A DNA stretch of 64,000 nucleotides from Symbiodinium natans. Taxonomy: Eukaryota; Sar; Dinophyceae; Suessiales; Symbiodiniaceae. The translations under genes were made by a program, and so were the position numbers. Position 1 is the first letter of the stretch. Every line of letters begins with the position of its first letter. This document shows, in pieces, positions 35,480 to 47,949 of this stretch. The stretch is taken from contig CAJNDS010000306.1 of assembly GCA_905221605.1 (NCBI GenBank), forward strand, positions 95,418-159,417, written 5' to 3'. The notes beneath the pieces were generated by a model. It did no database searches. It was given only the letters and a program-made list of their open reading frames with translations, and had not been told where the DNA came from.

Positions 35480-36792
35480 AGCAATGAATATACTTGACAT
35501 GTGACATGTCACATGTCAGTCAAAGACACAGGGGGGCACTGGTGTAGGAGGGCACAGTCAACAAATGATGTCGGCGTCCCAAGCACAGGGGTTGCTAAGT
35601 GTGCACAATCTTGAAACCTCAAGATGGTGTTTCTCCATCTGCAAACGACCCAATTCCATGCTCAAGCTCTATGCTCCTGGACGTGCAACCAGGATTCTGA
35701 ACCTGCGCGCCTCGCTGGGCAATGCAAATCTTCTTGTCGGGTGGTCCTCTGTAAAGACAAGTTGTTTAGGGAGGGGGCCTGGGGAATTCGATCCAGCCAA
35801 CCCTTCAGGAAAATCCTTCCTTGGCAGCCAAGCTGATGGACATGCTGGTGAGCTCCTCTGCCCAGCGTCGTGGTCAGAAGCGCACGCTCGCACAGTGCGG
35901 CAGCTCTTAGGACCTGAACTGGTGTGCTACCTGCAAATGCAGGGCACTGCAGTTTGAGTGAGATTGTGTTTGACGCATCTTCCGAAGAGAAGCATGCGGC
36001 ATTGTGTTTCAAGTGGCGCTGCCGTGCGTATTGGACGGTTTTCCTGCGTCGAAACAAGAGTTAGCAAAAACTTTCGAAGTGTTGAGCCGATTCTGGTTGA
36101 GAGCACCTGGACCGGGACACGGCTTTCAGCCTGTGCTTGCTGGATCGTCATGGGATGTAAAGGCAACACTGTACCGCGTGCAGTACATAGCAACGTTCTT
36201 GCCACAGTCAGGCTCGCAAGTTGCCTCTTAGCAAAGCTCCAAACCGCTAATCTCAAATCCCTCCCTGTGTCTCTCCAGGCTCTCCTTAAGTCACGCCTTT
36301 TGACAGGTCGTGCACACTCTTTCCCGGACCCTGTGCCATTTGCCTTGCATCCAAGGCTTCCGACGAAATCAAGATAATCAAGCTAAAACCTGACAAGCGC
36401 AGCTCGACTTCCTGCAATGAACTACCTTAGCTTCCTAGTGCTCGTATTCACCTATTCAAAATCCAGCCGACCAACATGTAACACTATGTGTCTCTCGGAT
36501 GCCTGCCTATCCCACTGAAGAAACAAATGGCTGCAGGTCTACTTCGGCGGCAAGGGGAAAGACTCCTGCTTCCGTGACTTGCACGCGTTAGACACCAGCA
36601 ACTACACTTGGCGTTGGCCTGAGTTTCTGGCATGTGCTCAGGGCGGAAGCGCAGCAGTTTGCAACCCATCACGATCCAGTGTCCCAGCGCGTTTCAGTGA
36701 GAGTTTCTGACAGTTTGGGAGTTTGATTTCGCCTAATTCCTCGAAAGTGAGAGCCTTTAGACATGAGACTTCAGCTCGTGCTCAGGTTCCAG

Positions 36793-37049
36793 GGGCCGAG
36801 CTCGGGTGGTGCGCCCTCCGCGCGGCACGGCCCGGACCTGTGAAAATCACCGAAGTCGGATTTGGGGTTCAAGAATGCCTTTAAATCCAAGCAAGACCTC
36901 AACGCCTCAAAGCCCAAGCTCCAATATCTGGGATACTTTGGGGCGTCCATCTAGATTTAAGAGATCCCGAGAGTCTCGCGCTTCGGCTGGGTTGCGAGGT
37001 CACACAGCCAACCTCCATGGGACGCGGCTCTTTGTCTTCGGCGGCACTT
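36793..37049 (+). CDS. Kelch repeat split over two exons
   Basis: Exon 36793-36829 (acceptor GTTCCAG) ends APSARH plus one base at a GC donor. Exon 36999-37049 starts after GCGAG. Joining across the 169-nt GC-AG intron gives APSARHGHTANLHGTRLFVF followed by GG, a textbook Kelch blade: Arg-x-Gly-His, then the hydrophobic strand and double glycine. The junction falls inside the glycine codon, so the frame match is demanding. The donor after FGGT is GT at 37050, phase 1. The neighbouring exons, 37.05-39.69 kb, were not recognised; that stretch otherwise shows only chance frames and a short G-rich repeat. Confidence 0.6.
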
Positions 37050-38070
37050 GTAGTGGGAAGCCGGGACTCTCAGTGGCCAAGGCGTTGGGACTTCACGGTT
37101 TTGATGGTTTTGGATTAAGGATCCAACCCTCAAGGCTCGCTGGTCCAGGTTGACCCAAAGCTGGCCCATAATGCCCGTCAGGCGTTTCACCAGAATGCAC
37201 TTTGCACTTCATGGTTTTGGATTAAGGTGGAAGGTTTAGGGAGCTTAGGATTTTAGAGCTGGATGTGGCTTGTCAGGTATTGGTTGCAGTTGGTGTTTGC
37301 AGCTGCCGCTCAGTACTAGTTACCATTGTTGGCGTTCCTGCTCGTGCTTGGAATGCGCTTGCTGTTCATGTTTACAATGTTTACAACCTGCTGTAGGAAG
37401 TAGCAGCGTTGGCACGGACTCGGCTTGCAGTTTCAATGGACAAACGAAAGAGTTGACAGGGACTGTTTTCCGGTCCTTGTTCCGCAGATATCCACAGATA
37501 GGGTTCCAGTCCAAATCAACAGATCCAAACTCGAAAGAAAGGGCATCTTGCCTCACAATTTCAGAGGTGAAGCTGGATTCCCAGTCTTGGGTTGAAGTTA
37601 AATCTTGAATGCTCGTTGCCATCACTGCGTTTGCATGAGCTGGTGCTGTGGAAGAGCTACGCACGTTTGACATGGCAGATACTTCGGCGACCTGCACTGC
37701 ATCGCACCCAGCATTCGACTGCTTTTCAGGCTCGAAAGCGTTTCCAGGAAAGCTTTAATAGAATCCGGGTTGAGGGGCTCAGCACAGAGTTTGGTGTACT
37801 TAGGCTGTCCGTGTGGTCGGCCCTGTTGAAGAGCTACTAAGACCAGGGATTGGCAAAAGGATTCTTCGGCAGGTTGAGTTTGGGATAGCTTGCCTCTTCC
37901 GTCTAGACCGAGAGACCCCCAATTCGAAGAACTAGAACCTAAGCTCTCCGCAGTTGCCACAAATGTCCCTACTCAAGCCATCCTTCAAGCAATGTGACAC
38001 GCAGCAGAGGCCTGGATCTGGCGAGCATGGCTTGGAGCTGCCCTGCAACGCAGGGCAATGGACCGAGTGA

Positions 38071-38110
38071 TTGGGGAAGTTTGGGGAAGTTTGGGGAAGT
38101 TTTGGGCAGC
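38071..38110 (+). repeat. TTTGGGGAAG tandem repeat
   Basis: Three head-to-tail copies of a 10-bp unit followed by diverging G-rich text. Confidence 0.85.
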
Positions 38111-39692
38111 TTTGGGCCTTTGCGAGGGCTTGTAAGGCTTGGGAGGCTTAGGGTGTTGCGGAAGTGGGTGAGGAGTTGGGTGGCCGGCTTTGGGGTTCGC
38201 GGATTCCTGCGCCTCCTGTTTGCTTTGGAAGAGTCTTCAACTTTTGGCTGCAGGATCCGCTGAGACTCAGCGAAGCCTCTGAAGCAAGCGTAAAGTAACA
38301 ACTTAATATCTCCTCAAGAGGGGTCGCTCGGTATGAGGCCCCAAGCCCACGCCCCGTTGCGGGCATGCAGCGCTGTTAGCTGGCGAGCCTGGATGCTCAG
38401 ACGCGCTGCTTGGGGATTCCGGGTGGGAGGAGTTGTAGTTTGTGCAGTTTGGCGTCAGGGCTTTAAGCTGTCGGGTCTATTCAGGAATCGAGAGCACTCA
38501 GAGCAGGCCATTACGCCCTGAGGCCCCCCTAAGCCCCAGCCTTCCGTGAAGCTTCCCTAAGCCCTCCAAGGATCCCACTTTGGTGGATCTGTGTAGGCAA
38601 CCCGTGGTATCGAATAGCTTTGGCTTTCAAGAGTCTTTGGGGCAAAGACCCAGATGCAGAAGCACTCCTTGTTGAGGTCATTGTTGATACATGGCGGTTT
38701 CTGCATGGACTCCCCGGACATTGCCACCAAGGAGTTGAAAGAGTGCATGTTGCCTCCACAGGGCGTCGCGAGCTTCACAGATCACAGGATCACATAGGGG
38801 CTCGTGTACTTTTGTAGAGCTTGGCTATGCTTGGCTCAGTGCGCGAGTCAGCCGCGCAGATCTGCCCGTCGGGCTCATAAAAACTAGTACCAGCAAATGC
38901 CCCAAGCGGCATGGACGCAAGGATTTGGGGACGGCACCGCCCATCCCAACCGCGGGCCCAGACCACTGACAAATTTCCGCAGGACAACAGTGGTGACCTC
39001 CTCAAGAACGCGTACTGCAACGATGCCGGAAACACAGTCAGCGTATCTCGAGCCAGTCTTGGCTCAGGATGATGTCTAGGCTCCTGGGTTTCAGGAACTG
39101 GGACATGGGACCTCGAGCCCTGATAAAACCTAGCCAGCCGGTGACAGCGGGATATGGCATAAGGGGTATAAATCACAAGGCTGATCCAACACTCTCTACT
39201 TCAGCATACTGTGAAGCTTTGCATCTAATGTGTTCGTTCTCCTGCTGCAGCCCCTGCCATGGCTAACTCGTGCTCGGCTGCTTCTACTGGGTCTTCTGCT
39301 CCATTTTGCGCATGGCTTTGAAGCCCCCTGCCATACGTCGTGCCCTGGTGGTCGTGTCGCGAATGGTTTCGGTGTACCGACGGAGCCTCTGTCGGATCGT
39401 GCTGGAAATTTTCTTCATTTCAGAGGAAGTCCGCTGCCTGTCCTGCTGTTGCCTTGGTGCTGTCGGAGCTTTCAGAGCCTGTGCTGCTGTCTCTTTCATT
39501 TGTAACGTAGTTGGCGGGCAGCATCTTGGCTCCTGGCAAGGTTCGCGTTCTGGATTTGAGCCGCATGCTTTGGCACGACCCTCAGGAGAAGAGTTGTGGG
39601 TGTGGCAGTGTGTAGGGTAGGGCTCCACGTTCTGAGTTCCACGTATTCTTGGCCATGAGTGATGCAAGCCGCGGAAGCCAAGCCCAAGTTAG

Positions 39693-41031
39693 GTCGCGGC
39701 TACGCACGCACGGCTCACCTCCCACCGGGCGGTTCAGCCACACCGCGACCCTCAGCGAGGTCCGTGCAGTTTGGGATGGTCGGCCGGATCATGGGCAAGG
39801 GAACCAACGCCCTCAGCTCTGAACCCAGTCCCTCCACAGGACGATTACTTATAAACTTGCCCAAGCTAAAGGTACAAGCCAGAGCGTGCCTGTTTTGCCC
39901 AGCGCGCCCCTCAATCCGAAGCCAGCCTTGAAAAGTCCTTTAAATTTGTTCATATTGCCCTCCCCCGATGATAAGCCGTACCTAGACTCCTTCCATTCTG
40001 TGCCAGAGAAGTCAAGTAGCTCAGTACTGCAAGAGCGATCGCCGTCCTTCACGGAACCCCAGAGCCTGAAGCCTGAAGCCTGTGCTGCTGAGTGTGAGGA
40101 CGACGCTGTCATCTTCGGAGGTCGCCTCTTCCGAGAATTCAAGAGCGTTCGACGGGTCTAGGATTTTAGGGCACTTGATTTGCAGACATTGGAAGTCTTT
40201 TGGCTGGCAAGGTCCTGGCATCAAGCTGCAACTAAGGTCATGCTCTGCAGCGTACAAGCAAATTATAGTACATGACAAGCTCTCTTTCAATTGATTTGAG
40301 ACAAGTATTGTAGAGGAGGGGTCCAGGCGAGGTTTGTTGGCCTGCATTGTGGGCTTTGAGTTCTCTGTGTGAGAGAAGCAAGTTCGGGTTTAAATACATA
40401 CATACCTGCAGGAAGAACTGAGCCAAGCAAAAGGCCCTGTAATCCTTATTGGGTTCATGCCGGAAGCAGCATTTTTAGAACGTGAGATTTTGGAACCTGG
40501 GCCCCTAGCCTCCAACACTTAAAAACCCTTTGTGGATACTGGTACATGTATATCCGAAAAAGGCAGACACGCCTATGGAGAGTGCTCAACCACAAACCCC
40601 TGGAATCGCAAGCTCCTTGCAGGTTGGGGTGGCAACTCTGCGCCAGCCAGGGCCTGGGATGAAGGACTTGAGTGGCTTCGGTTTTGGCAGGCCTCCCCCA
40701 CACTGAATGCTCTTGCTACCGAAAGCAAATCTGCCCTTAAGAATCTTGACATGGTCCATCATGATTCACCACTGCCATGCCTTTGATGCCCTGACTGCTC
40801 CGAACTCAGATCTTTCACAAAAGCCTTGGACTGGGAGTCGAAGCAAACTCAGGCACCTGGTGTGGCGTTCGCCCTGCGCGGCAAGGCCGGATGGTGCTGG
40901 AGCTTTGGAAAGACATGTGTGCTGGATCGATCCTCCCAGAAATCCATCCGGCGGAGGTGGCAGAGGACGAGGAGAAGGAGCCATCCGCCTCCCAAGAGCA
41001 GACGTGCGAGTACTGCTGGGGACCCCTGCTG
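39693..41031 (+). CDS. Kelch repeat exons and a following acidic exon
   Basis: Exon 39693-39759 contains SPPTGRFSHTATLSE and ends at a GT donor, phase 0. Exon 40099-40155 starts DDAVIFGGRLFREFKSVRR and ends at a GT donor, phase 0. Joined across a 339-nt GT-AG intron they make a complete Kelch blade (SHTATLSEDDAVIFGG). The second exon is 57 nt, phase 0-0, with FGG at the same position as in the 30039-30095 exon, which supports homology. A third stretch, 40810-41031, is in phase 0 after an AACTCAG acceptor. It contains MVLELWKDMCAGSILPEIHP and an acidic run EVAEDEEKEPSASQ, then a GT donor at 41032 or a stop at 41038. That exon is not Kelch-like, and its start is uncertain. Confidence 0.55.
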
Positions 41032-41552
41032 GTAGCATAAGGTCCCAGAGACTGTTGGGGGGGGGGGGAGTCGGAACTGGCAGCACCCCCACGCTCCCTC
41101 ATGTGGCGCAAGGGAGACCCTCCCAATGTGTCCCAAGGCGTCGCAAGAAGCTCCCGATACCATGCGCTTTACGCTTTTGAGCCCTCCTTCATTCCTTGGC
41201 GAACCCATGCGAACCCCCAATGCCCCCCCCCCTTCCCCCATCGCGAATCCAAAGCCTCCACAAACGCAAAACTCAAAAGGGCAGCTCCAAATTTCTTTCC
41301 CAGTGGGCCTCATCCTGAGTTTCCCACAGCCCAGGCTGGACACTGCGAACATCCGACATGCAGTGGGCACAGCTCCCCAGAGGACTCAGGGCTTATGCCG
41401 GTCCAGGGTTTGCAGGGTTCAGAAGTTAGGGGCTAAGACGAGCATATGCTTCGCAGGCTTAGCTTGAATGCTTGAGGCATGCTTCAATGATTTTTCAAAA
41501 TTAGCAAGAAGAGCAATTCCCCAAGCAGCTGAGGTCGCGAATCGCTACGTAG

Positions 41553-41597
41553 GCGCGCCACCGACCAAACGATACGGGCACACGGCCACGGCCATCG
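41553..41597 (+). CDS. Kelch repeat exon
   Basis: A 45-nt exon between TACGTAG and a GT donor (phase 1 in, phase 1 out), reading APPTKRYGHTATAI. The Pro-Pro, Arg, Gly-His-Thr-Ala pattern is the opening of a Kelch blade. The partner exon with the double glycine was not found to the right. It either continues the Kelch gene beyond 41.03 kb or starts another copy. Confidence 0.5.
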
Positions 41598-44500
41598 GTC
41601 GGGGACTTGGGCGGCCTGCAGCTTTCAGTTAAGCAACTCACTGGAAGACGTGCGCACGCATGGTTTTGCAATGTTTTGCACGGTTTTTTTGCATGCTTTA
41701 TAAGCTAGTTCCCGGAGTCCGAGCTTGTCTTCGAGAGGTCCCCACCTGATCATCTTTGGGGGTTGGGCTCCGCGCTCAGCTTCAAAGAAGGTCAAGACGG
41801 GTCGTTGCCACGTGAACCGCACAAATATTACCACGGAAACGCTTCGCAATCCGAAGCTGTAGCCACGAAAGAGTCGCACACAGAGTAGCCGGACGAAGGT
41901 ACCCAGGTCCTGCTACTTGCAGTAGTTCTCAAGGCCCTAGCCGGAGATGGATGCATTAGGATACAGTCCTGGCCCAGGATGGTGGCAAGCCACTCAACGA
42001 TGTCGTAGTGCTCAGAGACCGATCCGTCGCCGAGCGTGGTGAGGAGCACTTTGAGTGCTCAGACTGAGATTGAAAAATGATTCGGAGTGGTGTTAGGTCG
42101 AAGCAGCCGACCCGCCTTCGAGCAAAGAAACATAGTTGCTGCCCAGAGCGTTGGCAGGATTTCTTCGATGGAGATTCCCCGGCACCAGGCTGGCTGCCCT
42201 TTTGGAAATCAGTGCCAGATGTCTCAGAAAGGCTCTGCCAAGCTCGCAGAGGAAGCGCTTTGAAGATGTTGTTGGGTGCTCGCGTGTTTTTGGTGCTTTT
42301 GGTGCAGTAAATTCAACATCAACTTAAGGAGTGCTTGGTGCTCACATCTACGCTCCTGGAGATTCGGCCAGCTGGATTTTCCAACATTTTTTGGATTCCT
42401 GCGATGTAGCTCATCCGTAGGAGTGAAGCAGCCTTGTTTTTGGACTTCTCCATGCCTGAGAGAGAGATCCTGCCAGGCGCATCTGAATATGCGGAGGAGG
42501 AGTTTGAGCTAGAGACTGCGGAGGATGGGGGAGGACAGACCCAAAACAGATGCTGATTGACTTGTGTGCAGCTTAACCTCGAAAGGGTGTTGAGATGAGG
42601 CTCTCTGATGCCCTAAGGCCTAAAAGTTGGAGCATGTTCGGGTTTCTTGCATAGTGTGCAGCTCTCACCGGATTCGGCTACACTATTGCAGAGGGCCTGC
42701 TTTGGTTGCCCTTTCCAACACACCATCAATCCTTGAAGTCAAAGGCATTGAGCTCAAGCTGTACAGCTGAGGGCTTCTGCTGCAGGATATCCAGCCTGAA
42801 ACAGAGCCGGAATCTCAGAAATCCTCAGCAGCTCGGACGACCGAACCATACTGCATTCTGAAGCTGTCTCTCCGTATGAGCATTGAGATCGGTTCAATTG
42901 ACGGCACGCGTGCGCTTTCGGGCCTTTAGGGTTCAAGTATAGGAATGCGATGCGTGCGGATTGAGCCACTAAGGGCCGGATGCGTGAAGGCGGAATTGCG
43001 ATGCTCTGCTCCCAGCTGCAATTCCTCCTGCAACGGATTCGATACTTGCATTCCCAACCATGCAGCACGCATCTTTGTTCAAGAATCCCAGGACGGCCTT
43101 GGCCTTGGCCTTGGCAGGGACCCCCTTTTAGAACTTCCGCACCGCAACTTCGTAAATTCCCGAAGCCCTCAACCATGTCGACCTGCACCTCAGTCCCAAA
43201 ACCCCTTCGCCCGGAAGCCCTGAAGCCTCTGTCAGCTCTGCTTGGCAAGAGCCGCATCGATGCTCAGCTTCTATATGCCTCAAAGCACTGTGCTTTCTGA
43301 TTGTCATGACCCCGAAGAGGCCTCGATACGATCCTATGCTCGGAGAACGCACAAGCATCTGCCCTCCATAAATCCCCAGCATGCTTAGGGTACAGCCTGC
43401 GTGATCAGTGCTGGGAGCGGCTTGCATGAGGTTGCCAAAGGCACCTGTCTTGCACACCGTCTCACCTGCTTGCAGCTGCATGACTCGTTCCTAAAGTCAA
43501 CTAAAGTTATTCTAGAATTACGATGCAACTTCTCGAATATTGCACTCACTTCAGCATTGTGTCAGCAGTTCTCCATGTTCCTGAAAATCTGGTAACATCG
43601 GGACCTACGTTGCCTGCCATGCTACAGTAGGACAGATGCGCTCTCGAGGTCTGCACAGACTTTGGCAGGGCGTCCGTAATCAGATGCTAAGATGGTTGCC
43701 CCTCACTAGAATGGACTATTTAGGAATCTGCTTCGGTTCGTCTGACGTGTTCACTACCTTCCTCTTGACATACAGTTTTCAAGACTTTGCAACAGCCAGA
43801 GGCGGTGCGGGAATAAAATTGCAGTCTGGGCATATTGAGGAAGTGTGAGCATTGCGAAACAGAGCTGAAGCTTAGACTAAATGAAAAGGTGTTCTGGCCA
43901 AAGGCATGCGTGGCTTTCAGGCTGACTTAACGAGCTACGTTGCTACAGTGCGGCACCAATCAAAGCAGTGGCATATGGTATTCCTCCAGTAGGAAGTTGC
44001 TAAGAGGGCCTTGCACAAGCCAAGGATACCCCTTATACTGCACCACCTTGAGTACCGACTATCCCCCGCGAGCTTTGTCTTCTTCTCATATCCATTCCTT
44101 CAACATGTCAGACTCAAATGCCGGCTGCCACGGCTCAGACCCCCGCAGGGCCAGGTCTAGTGCTCTTTGCAGGTTTTCATGGGACGGTTGTCGCAAGCGT
44201 TTTTAAAACTCCAGGCCTCCAGGGTCACGGGCCGTATAGGGTTTGTGAAGGGCTCCGGGCCCTTCATCCTGAAGTGCCCCTTGCCTGCGCAGAGAAGCGA
44301 TGCTTGCAAGGCATCTCTGCATGCTGCATGGCATCACGTGACCACATCACCGAAACACCCCAAACAAAGGGATTGTTCAAAAGTGACCCTTAGATGGTCC
44401 AGTAGGAGGTTCAATCCGGCTGCCGCCTGCAGATTTTCGTACAACAGGGTTTGGACTTCCGGCGTGCGGTGCGAACTTATAGGCAACTCGAGCTCTTGAG

Positions 44501-44977
44501 GTTAGCTTTATGCAGTGAGGCACCATCCATTATCTGCTAGAACTTGAAGATTAGGAAAGCAGCTCAAGGAACATGTTGCATGATGAGCCCTGGTGCCCGA
44601 AGCCAACAGCGTCGGGCCAAACCCCATAAGTGCTCAAGTGCTCAGGCTTTCTGATGCCTTGCCAAATCCCCACCTCACCAAGCCTAAGTCTCAAAACCTT
44701 CTGAGACCCTCGAGACTTGGCTGGTTTTTTGGTGGAGCAGGCCTCTGGCGGCCGCCGGAGATGACTTTTGCCGGCCACCCCAACGGCCGCGACCGGACCC
44801 CGGCTGTGGGTTTTGGCGGGCTCTGGAACTTGAGGCTCCGTAGTAACGGTGTTTCTTTCGTCTCGCGAAGCTTCAAGTATTCAAGAACAAGCGATGATAT
44901 AAAGCAGGAATCGCACCGTTCTTGATGCAATTTGCCGCTTGGTATATCCGTATCCGGTATACATGCACAAAGTTTTT

Positions 44978-44980
<3 letters not shown>
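41598..44980. other. Stretch without a firm gene
   Basis: Short frames only. Two places look faintly Kelch-like on the plus strand: around 44118-44200 (AGPGLVLFAGFHG) and around 44790-44840 (RTPAVGFGGLWN). Either could hold a missing partner exon, but borders are unclear. No other structure was seen. Confidence 0.3.
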
Positions 44981-45482
<502 letters not shown>

Positions 45483-45646
45483 TTCTTTGAATGATTTCGG
45501 TGTTGAATTGGTTTTAGGGGCCCCTTAAGGTTGGCGAAGATGCGAACATGTCCGGTCCCGCTCGAACCGCGGATTGATCCCTCACGCCTTCGACTTGGAT
45601 CCCCATGGCCCCGCAAATCCCGCATGCCTCCTCACAGGTGGGTGGG

Positions 45647-45684
45647 TTTTAGGGTTTCGGGTTTAGGGTTTAGGGTTTCGGGTT
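45647..45684 (+). repeat. Telomere-type repeats, TTTAGGG with TTTCGGG variants
   Basis: Roughly five heptamers mixing TTTAGGG and TTTCGGG, forming the left border of the repeat island. Confidence 0.85.
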
Positions 45685-45691
45685 GGCAGAC

Positions 45692-45830
45692 CGGTCGCTT
45701 GTGCCCGCTTTAGGCTGGTCAGTTGTGCCCGCCTTACGCGGGTCACTTGTGCCCGCGTACGTGCCTCAAATCACAGCAGGGCCGCACTTTGGGCCACCTC
45801 CCGCCAAAACGCAGACCTGTCACTTGTGCC
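45692..45830 (+). repeat. GTCACTTGTGCCC motif repeats, left side
   Basis: Four copies or near copies of GTCACTTGTGCCC, at about 45694, 45718, 45742 and 45819. The same motif occurs as its reverse complement at 47128-47262. Confidence 0.8.
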
Positions 45831-45993
45831 CACCTTTCGGTCTTAAAATATGGCAGGGCCACAGGATGAGGTGTTTGTCGGTTGAAAAGTCGCGTCCCTG
45901 CCACATCCGGCAGGCTCTCTGCCCCTGCCACCTGTCACCCCATTCAAGTGGACGCAGTTTTCTCAGGTTGCCCGTTTCATTTTCCCGACAGGC

Positions 45994-46085
45994 CAAACCC
46001 TAAGCTGCCTAAACCCTAAACCCTCAAGCTTAGAACCCTGAACCCTGAAACCCAAACCCCGAAACCCGAACCCTGAACCCTAGAA
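45994..46085 (-). repeat. Degenerate telomere-type repeats, CCCTAAA strand
   Basis: CCCTAAACCCTAAACCCT followed by variants such as CCCTGAA, CCCGAAA and CCCAAAC. Orientation is opposite to the block at 45647. Confidence 0.85.
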
Positions 46086-46086
46086 A

Positions 46087-46660
46087 GCAACTGACCTGAG
46101 GCCTTGCGTGGAAGGCCCTGCTTGGGTCAGATGTTTGTAAACTGAGTGTGCAGGGCGTATCGGTCGACAACAGCCGTCTTTTTATGACAACAACCACCCC
46201 TGAAGCCTGAAGCCTGAACCCAAAACTGCGGCTGACCGTGCAGGGCGCATTGGTCAACAACAGTCGTTTTTTATGCCCCTCGAAACCCGAACCCTGAACC
46301 CAGAAGGAACTGACCCGAGGCCTTGTGTGGAAAGCTTCCCTCGGGTCAGATGCCTGTAAACACCCAGCCCCCCCTTTCCCCCTTCCCCCTCCACCCCCTC
46401 CCAAGCACTCCGGCTGACCGTGCAGGGCGCATCGGGCAACAACAGTCGTTTTTTTGCCCCTCCAAACCCGAACCCTGGACCCAAAAACAACTAACCTGAG
46501 GCCTTGCGTGGAAGGCCCCCCTAGGGTCAGATGTCTGTAGACGCCCAGCCCGCCAAGCACCCCCTCCCAAGCACTGCGGCTGACCGTGCAGGGCTCCCCC
46601 TGCGGCTGACCGTGCAGGGCGCGTTGGTCAACAACAGTCGTTTTTGCCCCTCGAAACCCC
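46087..46660 (+). repeat. Diverged tandem units of about 180-220 bp
   Basis: Two modules alternate. Module one (CTGAGGCCTTGCGTGGAAGG and GGGTCAGATG) occurs at about 46095, 46313 and 46495. Module two (TGACCGTGCAGGGCGCATTG and CAACAACAGTCGTTTTT) occurs at about 46146, 46230, 46412 and 46601. Each copy is followed by degenerate CCCTGAACCC text. A minus frame (46030-46806) is open through them but only reflects the repeat. Confidence 0.8.
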
Positions 46661-46679
46661 CCCCCATCCCCCCTCCCCT

Positions 46680-47110
46680 CACCCGTTTCCAGGGCGGGTG
46701 ACTGGGTGTGGTGTGTGGCGTCAAACAAGCTTATTCTTATCCCCCCCCCCTTCCCCCCGTTGCAGGGCGGGTGACTGGATGCGGTTGTGTTGAGCGCGTC
46801 AAACAAGCTTATTCTTGTCCCCCCCCTCCACCCCCCTCCCCCCTCCTCACCCGTTGGGACTGGATGTGGTTGACTGGATGTGGTTGTGTTGCCTCACCCG
46901 TTTCCAGGGCGGGTGACGGCGTGGCATGAAACAAGGTTATTCTTATCCCCCCCGCCCGTTGCAGGGCGGGTGACTGGATGTTATTCTTGTCCCCCCCCTC
47001 CCCTCCCCCCCCCTCCTCCTCACCCGTTGGGACTGGATGTGGTTGACTGGATGTGGTTGTGTTGACCGCCTCAAACAAGCTTATTCTTATCCCCCCCCCC
47101 TCCCCACCCC
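46680..47110 (+). repeat. C-tract cassettes with CAAACAAGCTTATTCTT
   Basis: Five diverged copies pair a CACCCGTT/GGGCGGGTGACTGGATG segment with TCAAACAAGCTTATTCTTAT and then a run of 8-12 C. The TTATTCTT parts lie at about 46731, 46809, 46937, 46981 and 47080. Confidence 0.8.
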
Positions 47111-47127
47111 CCCACCCCCCCAGAAAC

Positions 47128-47262
47128 GTGGGCACAAGTGACGGGGTACGTGGGCACAAGTGACGGGGTACGTGGGCACAAGTGACGGGGTACGTGGGCG
47201 CAAGTGACCCGAAACCGCGTGGGCACAAGTGACCGCGATCGCGTGGGCACAAGTGACGGGGC
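47128..47262 (-). repeat. GGGCACAAGTGAC tandem repeat, right side
   Basis: Six copies of GTGGGCACAAGTGAC. The first four are spaced exactly 22 bp with GGGGTAC between; the last two are spaced 24-26 bp. One copy has GGGCGCAAGTGAC. The motif is the reverse complement of that at 45692-45830. Confidence 0.9.
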
Positions 47263-47269
47263 TGCCTAA

Positions 47270-47290
47270 CAGGGTTTAGGGTTTAGGGGT
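47270..47290 (+). repeat. Telomere-type repeats, right border of the island
   Basis: AGGGTTTAGGGTTTAGGGG: two to three TTTAGGG units directly after the last GGGCACAAGTGAC copy. Confidence 0.8.
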
Positions 47291-47432
47291 ATACGAATTC
47301 GTGTTTTCCTATCTGTCCCATGATGCCCCAGCACCCCAGCAAGCCCGAAGCTCAAAGAGATTGGGACATCCCAGGTAGCCTCATATCCCCATGGCGGTAG
47401 CCCTTGAACTCAAAGATGCCAAAACTCCCGAT

Positions 47433-47480
47433 GTGTGCGCGTGTGCGCGTGTGCGCGTGCGCGTGCGCGTGCGCGTGCGC

Positions 47481-47523
<43 letters not shown>

Positions 47524-47551
47524 TGAGTGTGTGAGTGTGTGTGTGTGTGTG
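47433..47551 (+). repeat. TG/CG microsatellite
   Basis: (TGCG)n and (TG)n over about 120 bp with a few GAGT interruptions. Confidence 0.95.
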
Positions 47552-47584
47552 TTTGAAAGCATCGCTGATATAAGCATCCTCCAT

Positions 47585-47604
47585 AAAAAAAAAAAAAAAA
47601 AAAA
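47585..47604 (+). repeat. Poly-A, 20 residues
   Basis: A clean run of 20 A close to the TG tract. It could be a retroposed poly-A tail, but no upstream gene body or target-site duplication is evident. Confidence 0.85.
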
Positions 47605-47949
47605 CATCATCAATCCCGATCAAAGAATTCCCTAGAAAATTCCCCTGTCGCATCGCAAAGGCTCCGCCGAGGTGATCCAGCCCCCGGCCTTTGTGTCCTC
47701 GCAAGGCCATGGAAAAGTGTGAGAGGTCGCGGCTGTTGGAGTCTATTCAGGGGTTTTCAGGGCTTTTCCGGGCATTTCAGGGCCGCAAGACCCGCATGTC
47801 TTGAGACACGGAGTCTTTTGTACCTGAAGCTTGTAAATTGCGCAGGGCTTGGTGCTTGGTGTTCAAAGTGCCAGAGGGCACAGAGATATGCATGATACGC
47901 ATGTCTGTAGTTTTGCATCACTTGATCGGAGTCTAAAGATGCCTCGGGG

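Noticed and set aside
46030-46806. 258-codon minus frame in the repeat island
   Set aside because: It consists of repeated modules and telomere-like text; the translation is low-complexity and repeats with the DNA.
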